A stretch of 64,000 nt of DNA from Cliona cf. orientalis. Lineage: Eukaryota; Porifera; Demospongiae; Clionaida; Clionaidae. Positions within the stretch are counted from its first letter, which is position 1. Each line of letters begins with the position of its first letter. The translations under genes were made by a program, and so were the position numbers. The notes beneath the pieces were generated by a model. It was given only the letters and a program-made list of their open reading frames with translations, ran no database searches and had not been told where the DNA came from. The stretch covers positions 4,340,001-4,404,000 of the forward strand of contig OZ005707.1 of assembly GCA_963930775.1 (NCBI GenBank), given 5' to 3'. Below, piece after piece: positions 21,335-34,369 of the stretch.

Positions 21335-23938
21335 ATGGCGCCCAAGTTGAAAGTCATTACGTGTTCCCTGCTGGTTCTCTTTGTCGTTTTGTTGCTACTT
21401 GATCTTGCCACTTTTGGAGTCCTGATTGGAGTGGGTAAGAGATTTAATAGAGTTTATCTATGACCAGTGAAGACCTTTTCAAGTCATAAATAATTAAAAA
21501 ATTATATATTAATGTTATTGTAGCCAATCAGAAGCACTCAAAATTATGTATGACTTGGTGTGAATACCAGTTAACGTTAGGGGTATTGTCTTCTGTTTCT
21601 ATATATCCCTTCAGCTGTACGTGGTATTGATGAGGCCAACAATGATAACTCATGCAGTGCGGAGGCCAATAGCTCTGTAGAGTGTGTGCTAATAATAGAT
21701 CTGCTGACTCCTGAAGGGATGGACGTGGTGACGGGAACGAGGTCGAGGGGGGAGATCAAGGGCGCCAATGATGTCTACCTCTACTGGATGGCTGGTGCCA
21801 CAGGCTGTGGAGTGGTGTGGGCCATTGTCAACACTCTGGCACTCATCGTTCTCAGTGAACTCATTCGTGCTCTCTACAAGGTTGAGGAGAAGAGGCACAG
21901 GCCTACAAGAGTTGCTCAAGGGTAAGATACCATAATATTATTATTAGTAGTATAGCAGGAAATTTGTCAGAGTTTCATGGAGAATTTTTGAAATTTGAAA
22001 CTTAAAACATGTGCCTATGACACTGAGCATTCTGATCGCCATTTGGTTTCATAAACATGCTAGTTAACTTGTGAGATGAGCCTTGTGTCTTGGCTCATGT
22101 CTACCTTTGTTTAATTTGAATCTCAGTGCTGAAGGAGAAGACAGCAAAGAAGAAATTGAGTTGAATCCTCGCACATCATCAGTTTCCTCTACCCAAGAAA
22201 GGGAACAATCCAGCTCTGACCAAGTCGACTTTGCCAGGGGACCTGACAACATTGAGGTATACAGATACTGCTTATTTCCATGTAAATTAACCATGAATTA
22301 ATCAAGGATGTACACTGTATATGTGTGCATGCTTGGGTGTGGTTGAGACCTTTCAAGTCATAAAGTCGTGCACATGGGTATGGTTGCTTTTGGTCACTTC
22401 TGGTGGTCAATGTATTAAATTTGTGGCTTCCATATACATGTAGCTACATGTAGGTAGCTGAGCACCAGTACTGGGGTAGGGTTGAAACTAGTTTCGCTAT
22501 CACCCAGATCTAACTGGGATATGTGCAATACATCCAGTGCTACGGGAAGTTAGGTCTGGGTGATAGTGAGACTGAAACAACACCTCTGGTCTCATAAAAT
22601 GTAGTCTGGTAAGAAAGAAACAGAAGATGGTTCTATCCTGCATGCTACATGTTTGAGTCTCTCATGACTATTGTGTATCTACGTGTTTAATAGCTTACAG
22701 AAGACACTATTGGCAGTTACCAGGAACATGAGTGGTTGAAGAAACGCCTGAGGCACTTCAATCTCTTCTCTGTCATTGGCCTATTTCTCAGCTCCCTCTC
22801 CTATGCCTGTGCATTGCTATGCTGTAAGCTGTAATAATATTTTATTTGTTTACATTAACACCTGCACCATGTTACTATTTATGGATAGTCTGTTGTGACT
22901 ATTTTTAACACTGAAATATATTTATTACTGTACACAGTGCTGTGGGGTATTGCTATCTCCTTTGACCACACCCGACGTGCTACCAAAAGTGTCACTGCCT
23001 TCATCACCGTGGAGATTCTGACAGCCGTCCTGCTGCCTGTGTTCCTGTTCGTGGGTACCATTCTACTGGCCATAGTATTGGACTTCATCACTGTTGGTCA
23101 CCTAGACCTACGCATCATCATTCCGCGGTTTGTCCGAGATGTCCGGCTTGAGTCAGGTGAAAAGAAGGACTACTGGGTGGTTGATGATACTATCTACTAT
23201 CCCCTCAAGAAGAAGGAAGATCGAATGGAGCACAGGTTCTGCTGCTACTCCATTGATACTGCTCCAGCAACATGGTTTCTGACTATCATTGTATGCACTG
23301 GTTTTCACCTTGCTATCTCCATCTTTGTCGACATGACCCTTGACCGTCAAATTACCGTTGACTCCTGTAATAATGGACTCATTGATCGTACCTTTGACTG
23401 CTTCAATGCCAGCACCCTACGTTTCGTTGATTGTGTGGACAACACTCAAACCAGCCTTCTACACTGCTTCAAGTTTTTCCGTTTTGGAGTCGAGACGGAC
23501 TTTGTCAGTGCAATCTCTGCTTCGTACTTCATCTTTCTACTGACCATGGCTATCTTTTCGCACATCTACTTTGTTGTCCGGAATCTTCTTCGTATCAAGC
23601 CGTCGCGTTTCTGGGGTATAGGATTCGTTCTGGCTGGCATCATCTGCTACATCAGTTCAATTGTTGTGACAGTGTTTTGGATTGTGGGTTATGCAGCTGA
23701 CAGCATTGCTGAACTCCAGCAGATCAATATCATCCATATTGCCCAGTTCTTCATGGTATCCAACTTCTTCACCACAGTGGGGATGTTCCTGCTCGTTGGC
23801 AAGTGGTACGAGAGGGTGCTGACAAAGGTGCACGCTGAACCAATCAAGATCCCCCTAATCAGCTATAATGATACTGAGAGAAAGTACATTCACGAAGTTG
23901 CAGCCCAGGACACCTGGCCAGGCCATACTGACGATTGA
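21335..23938 (+). CDS. Eight-TM membrane protein family, paralogue A
   Basis: Exons 21335-21434, 21615-21921, 22127-22256, 22694-22823 and 22938-23938 (intron phases 1, 2, 0, 1) give about 555 aa. TM1 lies in exon 1. It is followed by a predicted extracellular loop with two Cys (NSC...VEC) and N-glycosylation sequons. TM2 is in YLYWMAGATGCGVVWAIVN. Then come a charged cytosolic linker (exon 3), the HEWLKKRLRHF motif and TM3 (exons 4-5), and TM4-TM8 in exon 5. Between TM4 and TM5 is YWVVDDTIYYPLKKKEDR. Between TM5 and TM6 is a four-Cys loop (DSC, FDCF, VDC, LHC) with sequons. LRIKPSRFWGIGF precedes TM7. I do not recognise the family; transport, adhesion or receptor roles are all open. It is the most diverged of A-C in the linker. 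Confidence 0.85.
22485..22585. repeat. Hairpin MITE in gene A intron 3
   Basis: GTTTCGCTATCACCCAGATC and its near-inverse GTCTGGGTGATAGTGAGAC enclose about 50 bp. GAAAC occurs on both sides, a possible short duplication. It resembles the foldback at 52875 in form, not in sequence. Confidence 0.55.
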
Positions 23939-24302
23939 TGAACTCATTAATGCAATCATTCGTGTTCATATTATTATGGTTGAGCTTCAAACCTTGGTGT
24001 CAACCTCAGTGTTGAGGCTAATGGTCAAGTGCTTTATTCCTTGCTTTATAATGTATACAATGTAGTAATTATTATTTTGTATTGTAGATCTATACAATTT
24101 GTGGTTTCTGGGTAGCAACAATAATATTAAATTACATGGTGATATCTTGTGCATTTATAAGTCTTATGTCCTTACCATTAATAGGCAAATACCTTAGCAT
24201 CAAAATAATGCATATTTATACATGGGTATAGGATGCTGGGTGTGTCAAGTCACGCCCACAAAGTAATTAGCCCAGCTTGTCAGCGCAGCAAGATCAAGCA
24301 AG

Positions 24303-27300
24303 ATGGCTAAGTGCAGCTGTTCTGTGACCTGTTTCGCGATTCTCTTTGCTATATTCCTGGCGCTTGATGTAATTTTCCTCGGAGCAACTATCGGACTAGG
24401 TAAGCCATGTGCCCTATGGGAACGGTACAGTTTTGCTCGATCGAAGCATAGAATATATAATCCGAAGCCTTCGGGCAAACAGGGTGTGGTCGTCGTGTGT
24501 AAAGGTCATTGTCCTCATCATTGTTTCCTTGCGCAATTGCAGCGTGGTACGGCATAGAGGAGGCTGATAACGAGAACAACTGTCGTCTCTCCAACTCGAC
24601 CGAGGACTGTATTCCAGCAATAAGTCTCATTTCTCCCAATCAGTCGCTAGAAGAGGTGCCTGGGCGAATCCCGAACTTTAACTATGACCTCTACCTTTTC
24701 TGGATGGGCGGTGCCACTACCTGTGGACTGGTGTGGGCCGTCATCAATGTACTGACTCTTGCCTTCCTCAATGAAGTCATCCGAACACATCTTGTTTTGC
24801 TGGATAAGGTGGAGAAAGAATTGGCTGATGGGTGAGTTATTTAATACTTCTGTATTAAGATGGTATGATGTTGCACCACAGCCTTAATTATACATTAATG
24901 TTGGTATTATCAGGGATTCCCCCAGAACAGAATCCACACCAGGTGCTTAATGATATTCATAGGCTTTTAATTAAGTTGTGGCTTTAAACTCCACCCATTT
25001 CTTTGATGTTTATCCAATTAGCCCAAAGTCAAACTGGGTGGCCCACCCTGATTCAGGTATGCTGGGGGAAACACAGTATTATCTTTTCACCCAACTATCA
25101 ATGCTGTAGCAGGTATATTATAGACCCGATACATGCAGCTCAAGGCCACCAGGTGGGTGCTAGGCCCACCCTAAGCCAGCCTCCAAAACCACAGTGACAG
25201 CTACTACAGTGCAGCCTAGGCTAGTAAAACATTAAGTGCTTGAACTACACTAATGAATTCTGCATTAATTGAATGGAAAAGTGTCTGGATAGTCAAGTGA
25301 ATGGCAGGACATACTGGCTATTTGTCCGGAAAATATCTGATGTCCGACCGTTATCATAAGGTCTGCATGATCGATCTCCCATAGCTAAATTGTTCACTTT
25401 TGCTCTTAATACCATGTGCAAAATGCATACGATGTTGAATGTGTGGAATTGGCTGTTCTTGCTACCTTATAATATACCAATAGTTAGAGGTTGGGTGTAT
25501 CCATGTGCAATTGTGCTAGTCACAACTGTGATAAGTGGCTGTAATAATTTGGCCTGCCTGGGAGAGTGGGAGCTCTCTAACTGAAGATTGTAGTTTTGCT
25601 ATTGGTGTATTGAAAATTATCACCTAGGCATTAATTAATTATTTATGTAGTACTTAATGAAGTACATAAAATCAAAAGTTGGTCTAATTTCAACATCTCC
25701 AACATGATAGTAACGCAAGTGCTATGCTGGCATACCCACACTGTTGCCAGCATGCATGTGCTGCCAGGTGTACCTGGTCAAACAATGTGCTGATGTCAGC
25801 TACATGTAAAAGATACTGAGCCTCGAAGCCAAGAAAGTCATAATTAAGACATCTCACTAATGTGATTGCTCATATCAGGCATGGATTGTGTTGCCTATAC
25901 TAGCTGTGGATTTCAACTCCTGAAAGTTTGCAGACACCTTGCTATTATATAAAGCGGAAATGTACTTAGCCCCACTGCCTGTACAAACTCATGCACCCTT
26001 ATACCGTAATTTGCCTTTTTTTCGATGTTAAAAAATTTTCGTTTCCTCGAGAATGACGAAAATAATTTACTTGAATATTTTCTAACAACGAAAGTTTTTC
26101 GCAATGAATAATTAGAACAGTTGAATTTATTACGGTATATACACGTGGGTACGCGCACGCGCACCTAGTACCTACCTGGGCCATTTAATACACGCAGCTG
26201 TCGCGAACAGTCTCCAGCTATTCGTTGATCATGTCGATTCGGCAGTACTTCAAGCCAACTAACCAACTTCCCGATCCTAAAGGGCCACTATCAAACGGTA
26301 TTTCTTCCTCAGCAATAGCATTGGCCAACCGGGAAGTGCTAGAAGCAGCTGCGATCGCAAAGAAATCGAAGAAGCGTGGTTCCTACACAAAGTGAGTACC
26401 AATGAATTATTAATTTTTTTTATTAGCATGCCTAAACACCCCATACTGTTCCTGATATAAAGGAAACTGGAAAGCTTGTAGCTACATATAAATTATCTGT
26501 AATTTCTCGGGTTGAAAAGTGTTACAGAGGCGTGGCCAACTCTATCGGCGCATGATGCTATAATTTTTATGTTCCCTTTTTGCCCCAGGTACACTTCTCA
26601 AATGAGGGCAGAGATTGGCAGATATGCTAGTATTAACGGTGTACCTGCTGCTAGCGCCACCTTTTCGAATAAACTAGGTGTGAGAGTGAGCAAATCGACA
26701 GTCAATGTGATGAAAAAGGCTTACTTGGAGAAAAAGAGACGGACTGGTTCAGGGGCGGTGACTACTCTATCTCCTAAAAAGCGTGGTCGACCTATCCTTC
26801 TTGGGGCTCACATAGATAAGCAAGTACAGCTCTATTTGAAGAAGATTAGGGAGCATGGAGGGGTGATTACGGCATCTGTCGTGGTGGCTGCTGCCCGTGG
26901 AATTCTGATGGCACAGGATAAATCACTGCTGGCAGAATTTGGAGGTCATATCACTTTATCGAGGCATTGGGCATACCATCTTTTGAATCGCATGAACTTT
27001 GTCAGGAGAAAAGCTACGACATCCAAGAGCAAGTATAAACCAGCAGACTTCGCTGCAGTCAAGGAGCAATTCCTGAATGACGTGGTATCCATAGTGACGA
27101 TGGAAGAGATCCCTCCTGAACTCATCCTCAATTGGGACCAAACAGGCATTCATCTGGTACCAGTATCTCCATGGACAATGGAGCAAGCAGGTTCTAAACG
27201 AGTTGAGATCAATGGAATCAGCAGCAAGCAGCAGATCACTGCTGTTTTTTGTGGTTCCCTTACTGGTGATTTTTTGCCTGTACAGCTGATTTACCAAGGA

Positions 27301-30300
27301 AAGACATCACGCTGCCATCCTACTTTTGATTTTCCAGACAACTGGCACATTACCCATTCTCCTCGACATTGGTCAACTGAGGAGACAATGATCCAATACA
27401 TTGACGAGATCATCCTGCCGTATGTTAAGAGACAAAGGGACGCTTTTGACGATACTACTGCGGCGTTGGTCATCATGGATAACTTCAAGGGCCAGATAAC
27501 TGACTCCGTCAACAGCTTACTCGAGTCCAACAACATCCAAGTTGCTTTGCTACCTGCCAATGCCACTGACTTACTCCAGCCGATGGATATTGCCGTGAAT
27601 AAACCAGCCAAAGACTTCTTGAAACGCAGATTCGAACAATGGTATTCAGATGAGGTCACCAAGCAGCTAGAAGGAGTCGAAGATATAGAGTCCGTAGAGG
27701 TGCAGCCAGTTGACATGTGTTCTGCTGCAATGAAGGTGTTGACGGCAAAGTGGCTGGTAGAAATGGGGGAGTACCTTTCAGAGAATCCACAAATTGTGGT
27801 CAATGGATTTAGGCATGCTGGCATCTCAGCTGCTCTGGACCTGGACGACAGCTATGAATCGGATCAGGAAGAGGTGCAAGAAGCAGATGTTCTCTCAGAC
27901 GAAGAGTGTGACGCAGACGATGAGACTGCGATCATCTCGAGTGATGGTGACTCGCATTAAAGATGTACTTTCCTTCTACATGCATGCAAACCTCAGGATT
28001 AACTACGATCTAATAATTATATTATTGCTATTAAAATTTAATATCTACAGTCTACTGTACATCTTCTCACATTCTCAATGATATAATATTATAATAGGAT
28101 CAACCATGGAAATTATTAATGGTGACATAAGTACTAACATTGTACATGTACACATTTAGCTACAGTTTCAGACATCTTTTTAGCTTGTCCATCTCCTTAG
28201 CCTTGCCTTTAAATAACAGCTTGCACGGAATCTCTAACCCTCCTTGTGGTAAGTCAGCAGAATATCTTCTACCTCCACTCACAATACACGAAATTGTACC
28301 CCCTCTTCTTAAAAACAGCGAGCAAATTTTAGAAATTTTTCTCGGCAGATGCCCAATAATGACTCCACCCTTTACAAGGCCACTCCAAATTAATTCATTG
28401 TTTCTCATCCCCCCCTGAGCCAAAAACTGATGCGGGCGGGCGGCTGGAAATGGTCGTTTATTCACAAGTTTGATGGGAAATGGTCGTCAAAACCATAAGT
28501 TCAGCAGTCCAAAAAATCGAGGCGGTATACTTTTGTATTGTGCTGGTGCTGATGGGAATACATGCGGGCGGAAATCAAAGGGGGATGAGAAACAACTAAT
28601 TGATTTGGAGTGGCCCAACAGCCACTGCATATCTGTCGGATGTATTGGTTGGCTCTCTCTCACAGGCCAGTTCTTCCCCCACCGCCGCTACCCATATAGC
28701 CTGGTAAACGTGGTAGCCTCTCACACAGCAAGGCACCTCTCTCTCGCCACCGTCCATCTTCGCTACCGTGTATGCACGCCACACCCCTAGCCACACCCGA
28801 GCGCTATCGCGCGCGAGAGTAGCTCGCGCCTGCGCACTAGTGAAATTCTTTCGTTGTTAAAAAATTTTCGTCTAAATAAAAGTTGACGAAAATTTTGTTA
28901 CACAAAAATTTCTAACGTGAAATATTTGCGAACGAAAATAACGCAAATTACGGTAGCTGACACATTAGCAACAAATTTGTTGAGTCACTTGTTAAATATA
29001 CAGCAAGGAGAATTAGACACTAGATAGAGCACTGTAAGTGCACTAAAAGTTCTAGCCTCTTTGTTAGTAGCTTTCATGTACTTGACTGTGGGGTTATGGG
29101 TCACATTGCATCGTCGAATTTTGCGATAAGCCACATCCACCCTGTATCAGAACAATGACACCTCAATAATCTGTCACTAAATTGGATCCCAAGGGTGTCC
29201 AGATTACATGTATGTAGCTACATGTAGTGTTTCGTGTACACTTTGTAGCAAAGATGAGTCCCGCTGAGAGTGTTGCCATGATGTATACATGTACATGTAC
29301 ATATGGAAGCCGAGAGGTGCAATTACTGCACATCGGCCATTTCCGCATGCAGAGACATCTTCTACACGTGCGGAGAGCCAGCTCCGCATGCAGACACACC
29401 TTATTCGCGTACAGAGAGGTAGCCCCACATGTGGAGGCAGTTTGTTGGCATGCAGACACCTAGCTCCACATGTGGAGGTACTTTCTCGGCGTGCGGAGAC
29501 CTCTTTTTCAAATCATTACAGTCTAGTTGTTTCATTAATTACCCCATCAGCATTAGTAGTAGCGTCGAGCTTAGTGTGCTAAACTTCTTGAGAAGCCTCT
29601 TTAGCAGGCACTGTGGCTTTTGTGAGGCTGTGACTGAGGAAAGGCCCGGTATCAAGGGTGTGGCTAGCAAGACTAGATCCAGCGATGGTCAAAACAGAGA
29701 GCCAGAGTTCGATATTTAGTAAGTTATAGCACTTAGTAGCTACTGTCCATATTCTCTGGCTACTGGCTCTGAGCTAGCTAGTGAAACCAGGCTTCTTGGG
29801 GCGGGGCCCAACTCTACAAGGTGACCACACCCAGCTTTATTGACCACGTCCATCATTTTCGTCCATTATAATATTATTGGGTTGCATGAATCGTCACACT
29901 CTTCACCACTAACCATGACTAATGTTCAGGCAAGCAGCTGCTGATGAGCTAGCTAGCGATTTTGAAGCTTTAGCCGTACTTAATCTAATACCACGTATAT
30001 AATATATTATGGAAAAAAAATAATTTCAATTTTGAAAATCGTGCGCTTTTCTGGTAAAGGTCATCAATCGCTCCATATATACACATTATGAGAATTCGTA
30101 AAATGCTAATTTCTTACGTTAGATTGGATCATACGTTATATTCGATTAACTACAGTAATTATCTTTGCTTTAGCATAGCGTTTTTATCTAGTAAAATGCT
30201 AGTAATATTTATAAACTTTAAAGTAGGCATATTAGCACTACTATGCCACTGAGTCTGGTGCTCGAACACCCTGAGTGCACCCCCCCCCCCCCCACGCCAC

Positions 30301-32413
30301 TGCTAGCTAGATAGCTATTAGATGAAATTCCTCGACGCAGTCCTGTTACTTTTGCTGGCACTGGTGACTGGTCTACCTGTATGTAGACAATGCCTATGCA
30401 GCGCATGCATGCAGAGCTGTCCAGGCTCTCCGCACACCGAGAAGGTACCTCCGCATGCGGAGCTGGGTATCCGCACACCAACAAACTGCCTCTGCATGTG
30501 GAGCTGGCTCTCCACACGTGTAGAAGATGCCTCTGCATGCGCAAATTAAATGGGCGTCATGCGGTAGCTAAATTGCACTTCTTGGTTTCCATATGTACAA
30601 GAGCATTTCCATTTCCTTTGCAGCAGGTATGGGGATCGCAGTTTGAGAGACCGTAGTATTTGATTGCGTATGTATTGTCACAGGTGTGCTACATACACAA
30701 TGTGATATTGTTTATGCATACATGTAGTACAGAGAGCACATTAATAGCTTGGTGTAGGTATTACAGTACTGGTAACTGGTACAATAGCAACTTCGGCAAG
30801 CTGGGGGGGGGGGGGGGGGGGGATAATGTATACTATGTACAAGTGAAGTTGTGTTGTGTATATAATTATATTATCTCTATGTACAGAGCTCATGAACTCA
30901 AGAATGTTGAACACAAAGTGTCAGGTGGAGGACAATCTGCTTCAGCTAAGCCACAGACAGATACTGCCAGCAAAGGCTCTACTCAGAAAACCCAGTCTAA
31001 ACCGGAGACGGACAAGTTTGAAGATCCAGACAAGAATATAGATGTATGTTATCTTATAAGGAGCTGCTTATGGAATAGTTTTCCCTTTTAGCATAAACAT
31101 AAAGCATAGACCATGAGATAGTAAATTTTACTTAGCCTCGTACCCCAGCATTGAAAACTCTTTTATTTTGCTGATGCAGGGCTTCACAGATCAAATTGGT
31201 GCTGTCCGTGACCACGAGTGGTTACACAAGCCACTGAGGCACTTTGGACCACTGTCGACTGTGTCACTGTTCCTCAGCTCTGTCTGCTTTGCATGTGCTC
31301 TCCTATGCTGTAAGTTAACATCACAGTGAGTGACCAAGTGCCATTGTTTATTGCTGTCATTTTGCAGTGGTGTGGGGAATTGCCATTTCCTTCAATCACG
31401 CTCGTCAAGATGCAAAGAGTGTTATCACTTTCATCGTCGTTGAGATCCTGGTTGCTGTAGGTGTGCCAGTCTTCTTGTGTGCCTCGGTTGCCTTCTTTGC
31501 TGTGGTGCTGGAGTACATCACCATCGGCCACCTCGACATGCGCACACTCATCCCTCGCTTGATTGGCATGGTGAAGTTTGAATCTGGTGTGAAATTTGAC
31601 TACTGGGTTATTGACGATATCTTCTACTATCCCTTGAAAAGGAAAGATGGCCGCAGTGATAAAGGTTGCTGGTTCTCGGTCGATAAATCTCCTGCAACAT
31701 GGTTCCTTGCCATCATCATTGGCACGGCCTTCAACCTCGTCATTTCTTACTTTGCTGATTTGACATTGGACGCCCAGATCACCGTCACCTCGTGTGATGA
31801 CCCACTGATTGATCGTACTTACGACTGCTTCAGTGCTGGGGACCTTGAGTTCATCAATTGTGTGGACAACAGGAATGCCACTCTACTGCACTGCTTCAAA
31901 TTCTACCGCTTTGGAGTTGAGACTAACATCATCACTGCTATCACTACCTCCTATGCCTTTTATTTGGTTACCATAGCGGTATTCAAGCAAATCTTCTCTG
32001 TGGTCAGGAACCTTGTGCACATCAAGCCAAGTCGATTCTGGGGTGTGGGATTTGTAGCCATTGGTCTTATCCTTTATGGTGTTTCAGTTATAGTGCTTGT
32101 CTTCTGGATTCGAGGCTATGCTGCTAGTGCCATATCTGAGCTTCGACGGATCAACATTATCCACATCTTTCAGTTCTTTATGGTGTCCACATTTGTCACC
32201 ATGGTGGGTGGGCTGTTGCTCAGCAAATGGTATGAGAAGCTTCACACCAAAGTCCATGCCAAGGTTATCGAAACACCGCTTGTTCACTACACCGATACCC
32301 AGAGGAAGCACTTGCATGCAATGGAGGCCTCTGAAACTTGGCCTCCAAATCGAGACTCTCATCCACCTCATACCCCTCAGCATTCTGATACCCAAACCAC
32401 TGTGATCACCTAA
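24303..32413 (+). CDS. Eight-TM membrane protein family, paralogue B (6-kb intron)
   Basis: Exons 24303-24399, 24543-24831, 30887-31043, 31180-31309 and 31368-32413 (phases 1, 2, 0, 1) give about 572 aa. The layout is as in A. Exon 1 is a membrane anchor (CFAILFAIFLALDVIFLGA). Loop 1 has two Cys (NNC, EDC) and an NST sequon. TM2 is in LYLFWMGGATTCGLVWAVIN. The linker is Gln/Ser/Lys-rich. Exon 5 has YWVIDDIFYYPLKRK, the four-Cys loop (TSC, YDCF, INC, LHC) and HIKPSRFWGVGF. B is closest to C (CWFSVDKSPATWFLAIIIGT is identical). Intron 2 (6.05 kb) carries an autonomous pogo-like transposon, a 1.3-kb inverted-repeat element and a G20 tract 64 bp before exon 3. The exon 2/3 join was inferred from phase, position and the shared HEL motif with C. 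Confidence 0.8.
26004..28953 (+). mobile_element. Autonomous pogo/Tigger-like DNA transposon
   Basis: Left TA-CCGTAATTTGCC and right GCAAATTACGG-TA are inverse, with matching subterminal TTTTCG and GTTAAAAAATTTTCG blocks. The 2.95-kb element encodes one intact two-exon transposase (26231-27960). It lies in intron 2 of paralogue B in the same orientation. Its ends share the CCGTA tip with many short MITEs in the window. Confidence 0.85.
26231..27960 (+). CDS. pogo-family transposase (DDE superfamily), two exons
   Basis: Exons 26231-26391 and 26589-27960 join to about 510 aa with no internal stop. The N-terminus has KKSKKRGSYTK at the join followed by a helix-turn-helix region (MRAEIGRYASINGV) and a CENP-B-like second DNA-binding segment (GRPILLGAHIDKQVQLYLKK). 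The catalytic core shows three acidic residues in family contexts: D237 in ILNWDQTG, D351 in VIMDNFKG, D387 in LLQPMD. The last two are separated by 35 residues, as in pogo-like DDxD enzymes. It ends in an acidic tail. The element lies inside a host intron, so it must be tolerated by splicing. An intact frame suggests recent activity. Confidence 0.9.
29295..30600. mobile_element. 1.3-kb inverted-repeat element with CATGYGGAG iterons
   Basis: Ends TGTACATATGGAAGCC and GGTTTCCATATGTACA are inverse. Arms of about 220 bp carry CCGCATGCGGAG / CCACATGTGGAG-like palindromic words repeated about every 25-35 bp. The interior has no gene. A stretch near 29970-30080 recurs inverted at about 41690-41770. 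It lies in paralogue B intron 2. Superfamily unknown. Confidence 0.7.
30803..30822 (+). repeat. Poly(G) tract, 20 G
   Basis: Uninterrupted G run 64 bp upstream of exon 3 of paralogue B. It is G-quadruplex-prone in the transcript. Confidence 0.85.
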
Positions 32414-32874
32414 AACTATTGGATTTTAATATTAAATTTTGTACAATGCATTTCTATTATAATGCCCCAGACTAGGGCCTAGGCCATCTGACTTTATACA
32501 CCCTGAATGTTGTACTGCTGTTTATATTGTATTATTATTATAGACTTAATTGTAACCATAATAATATTGTACAAGTGAGTGAGATCACTTCACTCGCTCA
32601 ATATTATATTGTGCATGTGTGGTCGACGACCTTTACCTACACACTTATGCGCATGCGCAGAGAACAAGCTAGCGCACGTGCACATCCTGCCCAATCATGT
32701 GACTTTATCACAGCTAGCTGAAGAAATTCGTTACTTGTCTTGCAGCTTCGCTCGCAGAATAGAATCGCCTCCTTCTGGAAAGTACCTATGAACAACATCG
32801 ATTCCAGATTGTCACCTTTTCGCATTCTCCAGGCCGCCATATCATAGATAATATAGACTACGTAACCTATATTA
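32414..32874. other. Intergenic downstream of paralogue B
   Basis: No coding frame. It holds GTCGACGACCTTTACCTA (from about 32621), a copy of a short motif also seen at about 7473, 14900, 30055, 41692, 46952 and 62495. Confidence 0.5.
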
Positions 32875-33262
32875 CATAGTTGCCAAGTGTCCCGGTTTGG
32901 CCGGGACAGTCCCGTTTTTTTGCCCACTGTCCCGGTAGTGTCCCGGTTTGAGTGTTTAGCCCAGTTTGTCCCGGTTTTGCTAAAATGAACTGACAATACT
33001 AACAAAAACGCACAGAAATATGACAAGTGTCACTATATCTCATGTATTTTTGTGCTCAGAAGACCAAAATGTTCGAAACACTCTCGCCACAGTACTGTCT
33101 TACCTGGAATCACGCACCAACTGCACAATTCGATTTTAGGCCACGCCCAAAATTTTCGGTTTATTAGAAAGTATCTACTTCCGTTGTGGGTGGAGATTAG
33201 GGCGGGGCTCATTGAAATTTGTTCTTGTCCCGGTTTAGGCTGTCCAGAACTTGGCAACTATG
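32875..33262. repeat. MITE, TAGTTGCCAAG family (copy 3)
   Basis: CATAGTTGCCAAGTGTCCCG at the left, ACTTGGCAACTATG at the right. It contains several CCCGGTTT repeats. The interior is partly different from the other copies. Confidence 0.8.
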
Positions 33263-33396
33263 ATATTATCTATGGCCATATTATGTAACTGAGTGTACTG
33301 ATCACTCTTAATTTTGCCCTGCCGGGACCATAGCTTTTTAGCTCGGGTCAAATCGCTTCCGGTAAACTCCCGCTCGTACGCACGCACAGACAACTG

Positions 33397-33442
33397 TAGC
33401 CTCTTCCCCAGGCTCCCCCAAGAGAGCCTGGGGACGAGGCTA
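33397..33442. mobile_element. 46-bp minimal MULE-like foldback
   Basis: TAGCCTCTTCCCCAGGCT, a few bases, then AGCCTGGGGACGAGGCTA. It is flanked by agacaactg (33388-33396) and agacaacta (33443-33451), a 9-bp duplication with one change. Tips match the 649-bp element at 14244. It is nothing but two terminal repeats. Confidence 0.8.
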
Positions 33443-34369
33443 AGACAACTATAATCTTAGTAGATATCGATACAGCTCTATATCGGGAAATTTCGGAGAA
33501 AATTTTCGCGAATCGGTGAAATATAAGATTTCGCGGAGAAAACTTGCAGAAATCTTGCAAAGAAACGGGTTAATTCGCGCATGCTGAATCAATGCAAATT
33601 ACGTGCACACAAAAAGTGGGCGTGTTGCCTCATAACACTGTACTAGCCTCGTACCCAGGCTCGAAAAGGGAAGCCCGTCCACCTCTCACACCAAAAACAT
33701 TATAACATTAGATTTTAATATCTCTTTGGCCATAGTTCACACACGCAAACATTTTAGCTACCAGCTACACCAGTTCGCTACACTCGCAAAATTCTTTTGA
33801 ACGCGTGCGCGTGGCAGCATGCATAATTGCATACCAAGGTCATGTGACTCTAGCGTAAATGTGCGCCATGTCCAACCTCCTCTGGTATAGCTCGAGTACC
33901 AATATCGGGAGAACGGGTCGATCTTGCAGCTTGGAGCGATGTTGCAATAATATTCTGCCAGAAACAAACCTTTTCGTTATCAGGTGTCCAGAAGCAGAAC
34001 CATAATATATTGAAAGATTGATCCTGAGGACTGCATGCGTCATTCGAGAGCGGTACCTGCAAAAGCGGGTATACAGCTGCTTATCATAGTAGCGATTCCA
34101 GACGTCCGATTTTTCGGCTCGATATCGCTAAGGGGGTGGCGGCGATAGCAATTCAAACGATTAAGGTGTCGATAGCTTCCTCTCGACGAGGCCTATTCAG
34201 CGCTGGGTGTTTCCTGTTGAAAGAAGAATTCTTGTTCGAGTTACGCACTGAAACAGATTTTTGCATGCAAATTTCCATAGAGCTAAAAATCAAAATCGCA
34301 AAGCGTGTGGTTAACCGATTTGCTTGATTCAAGGTTCAGAAGAAAGGCCATTCACTCAGCTAACTCTTG

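Noticed and set aside
28140-28790. Frames of about 92-106 aa in both orientations near the end of the pogo-like element
   Set aside because: No homology or composition bias; they lie in the transposon's 3' non-coding part.
29163-30656. Cys/His-rich short frames resembling zinc-binding peptides
   Set aside because: The Cys and His codons come from the CATGYGGAG iterons read on either strand; the frames do not persist.
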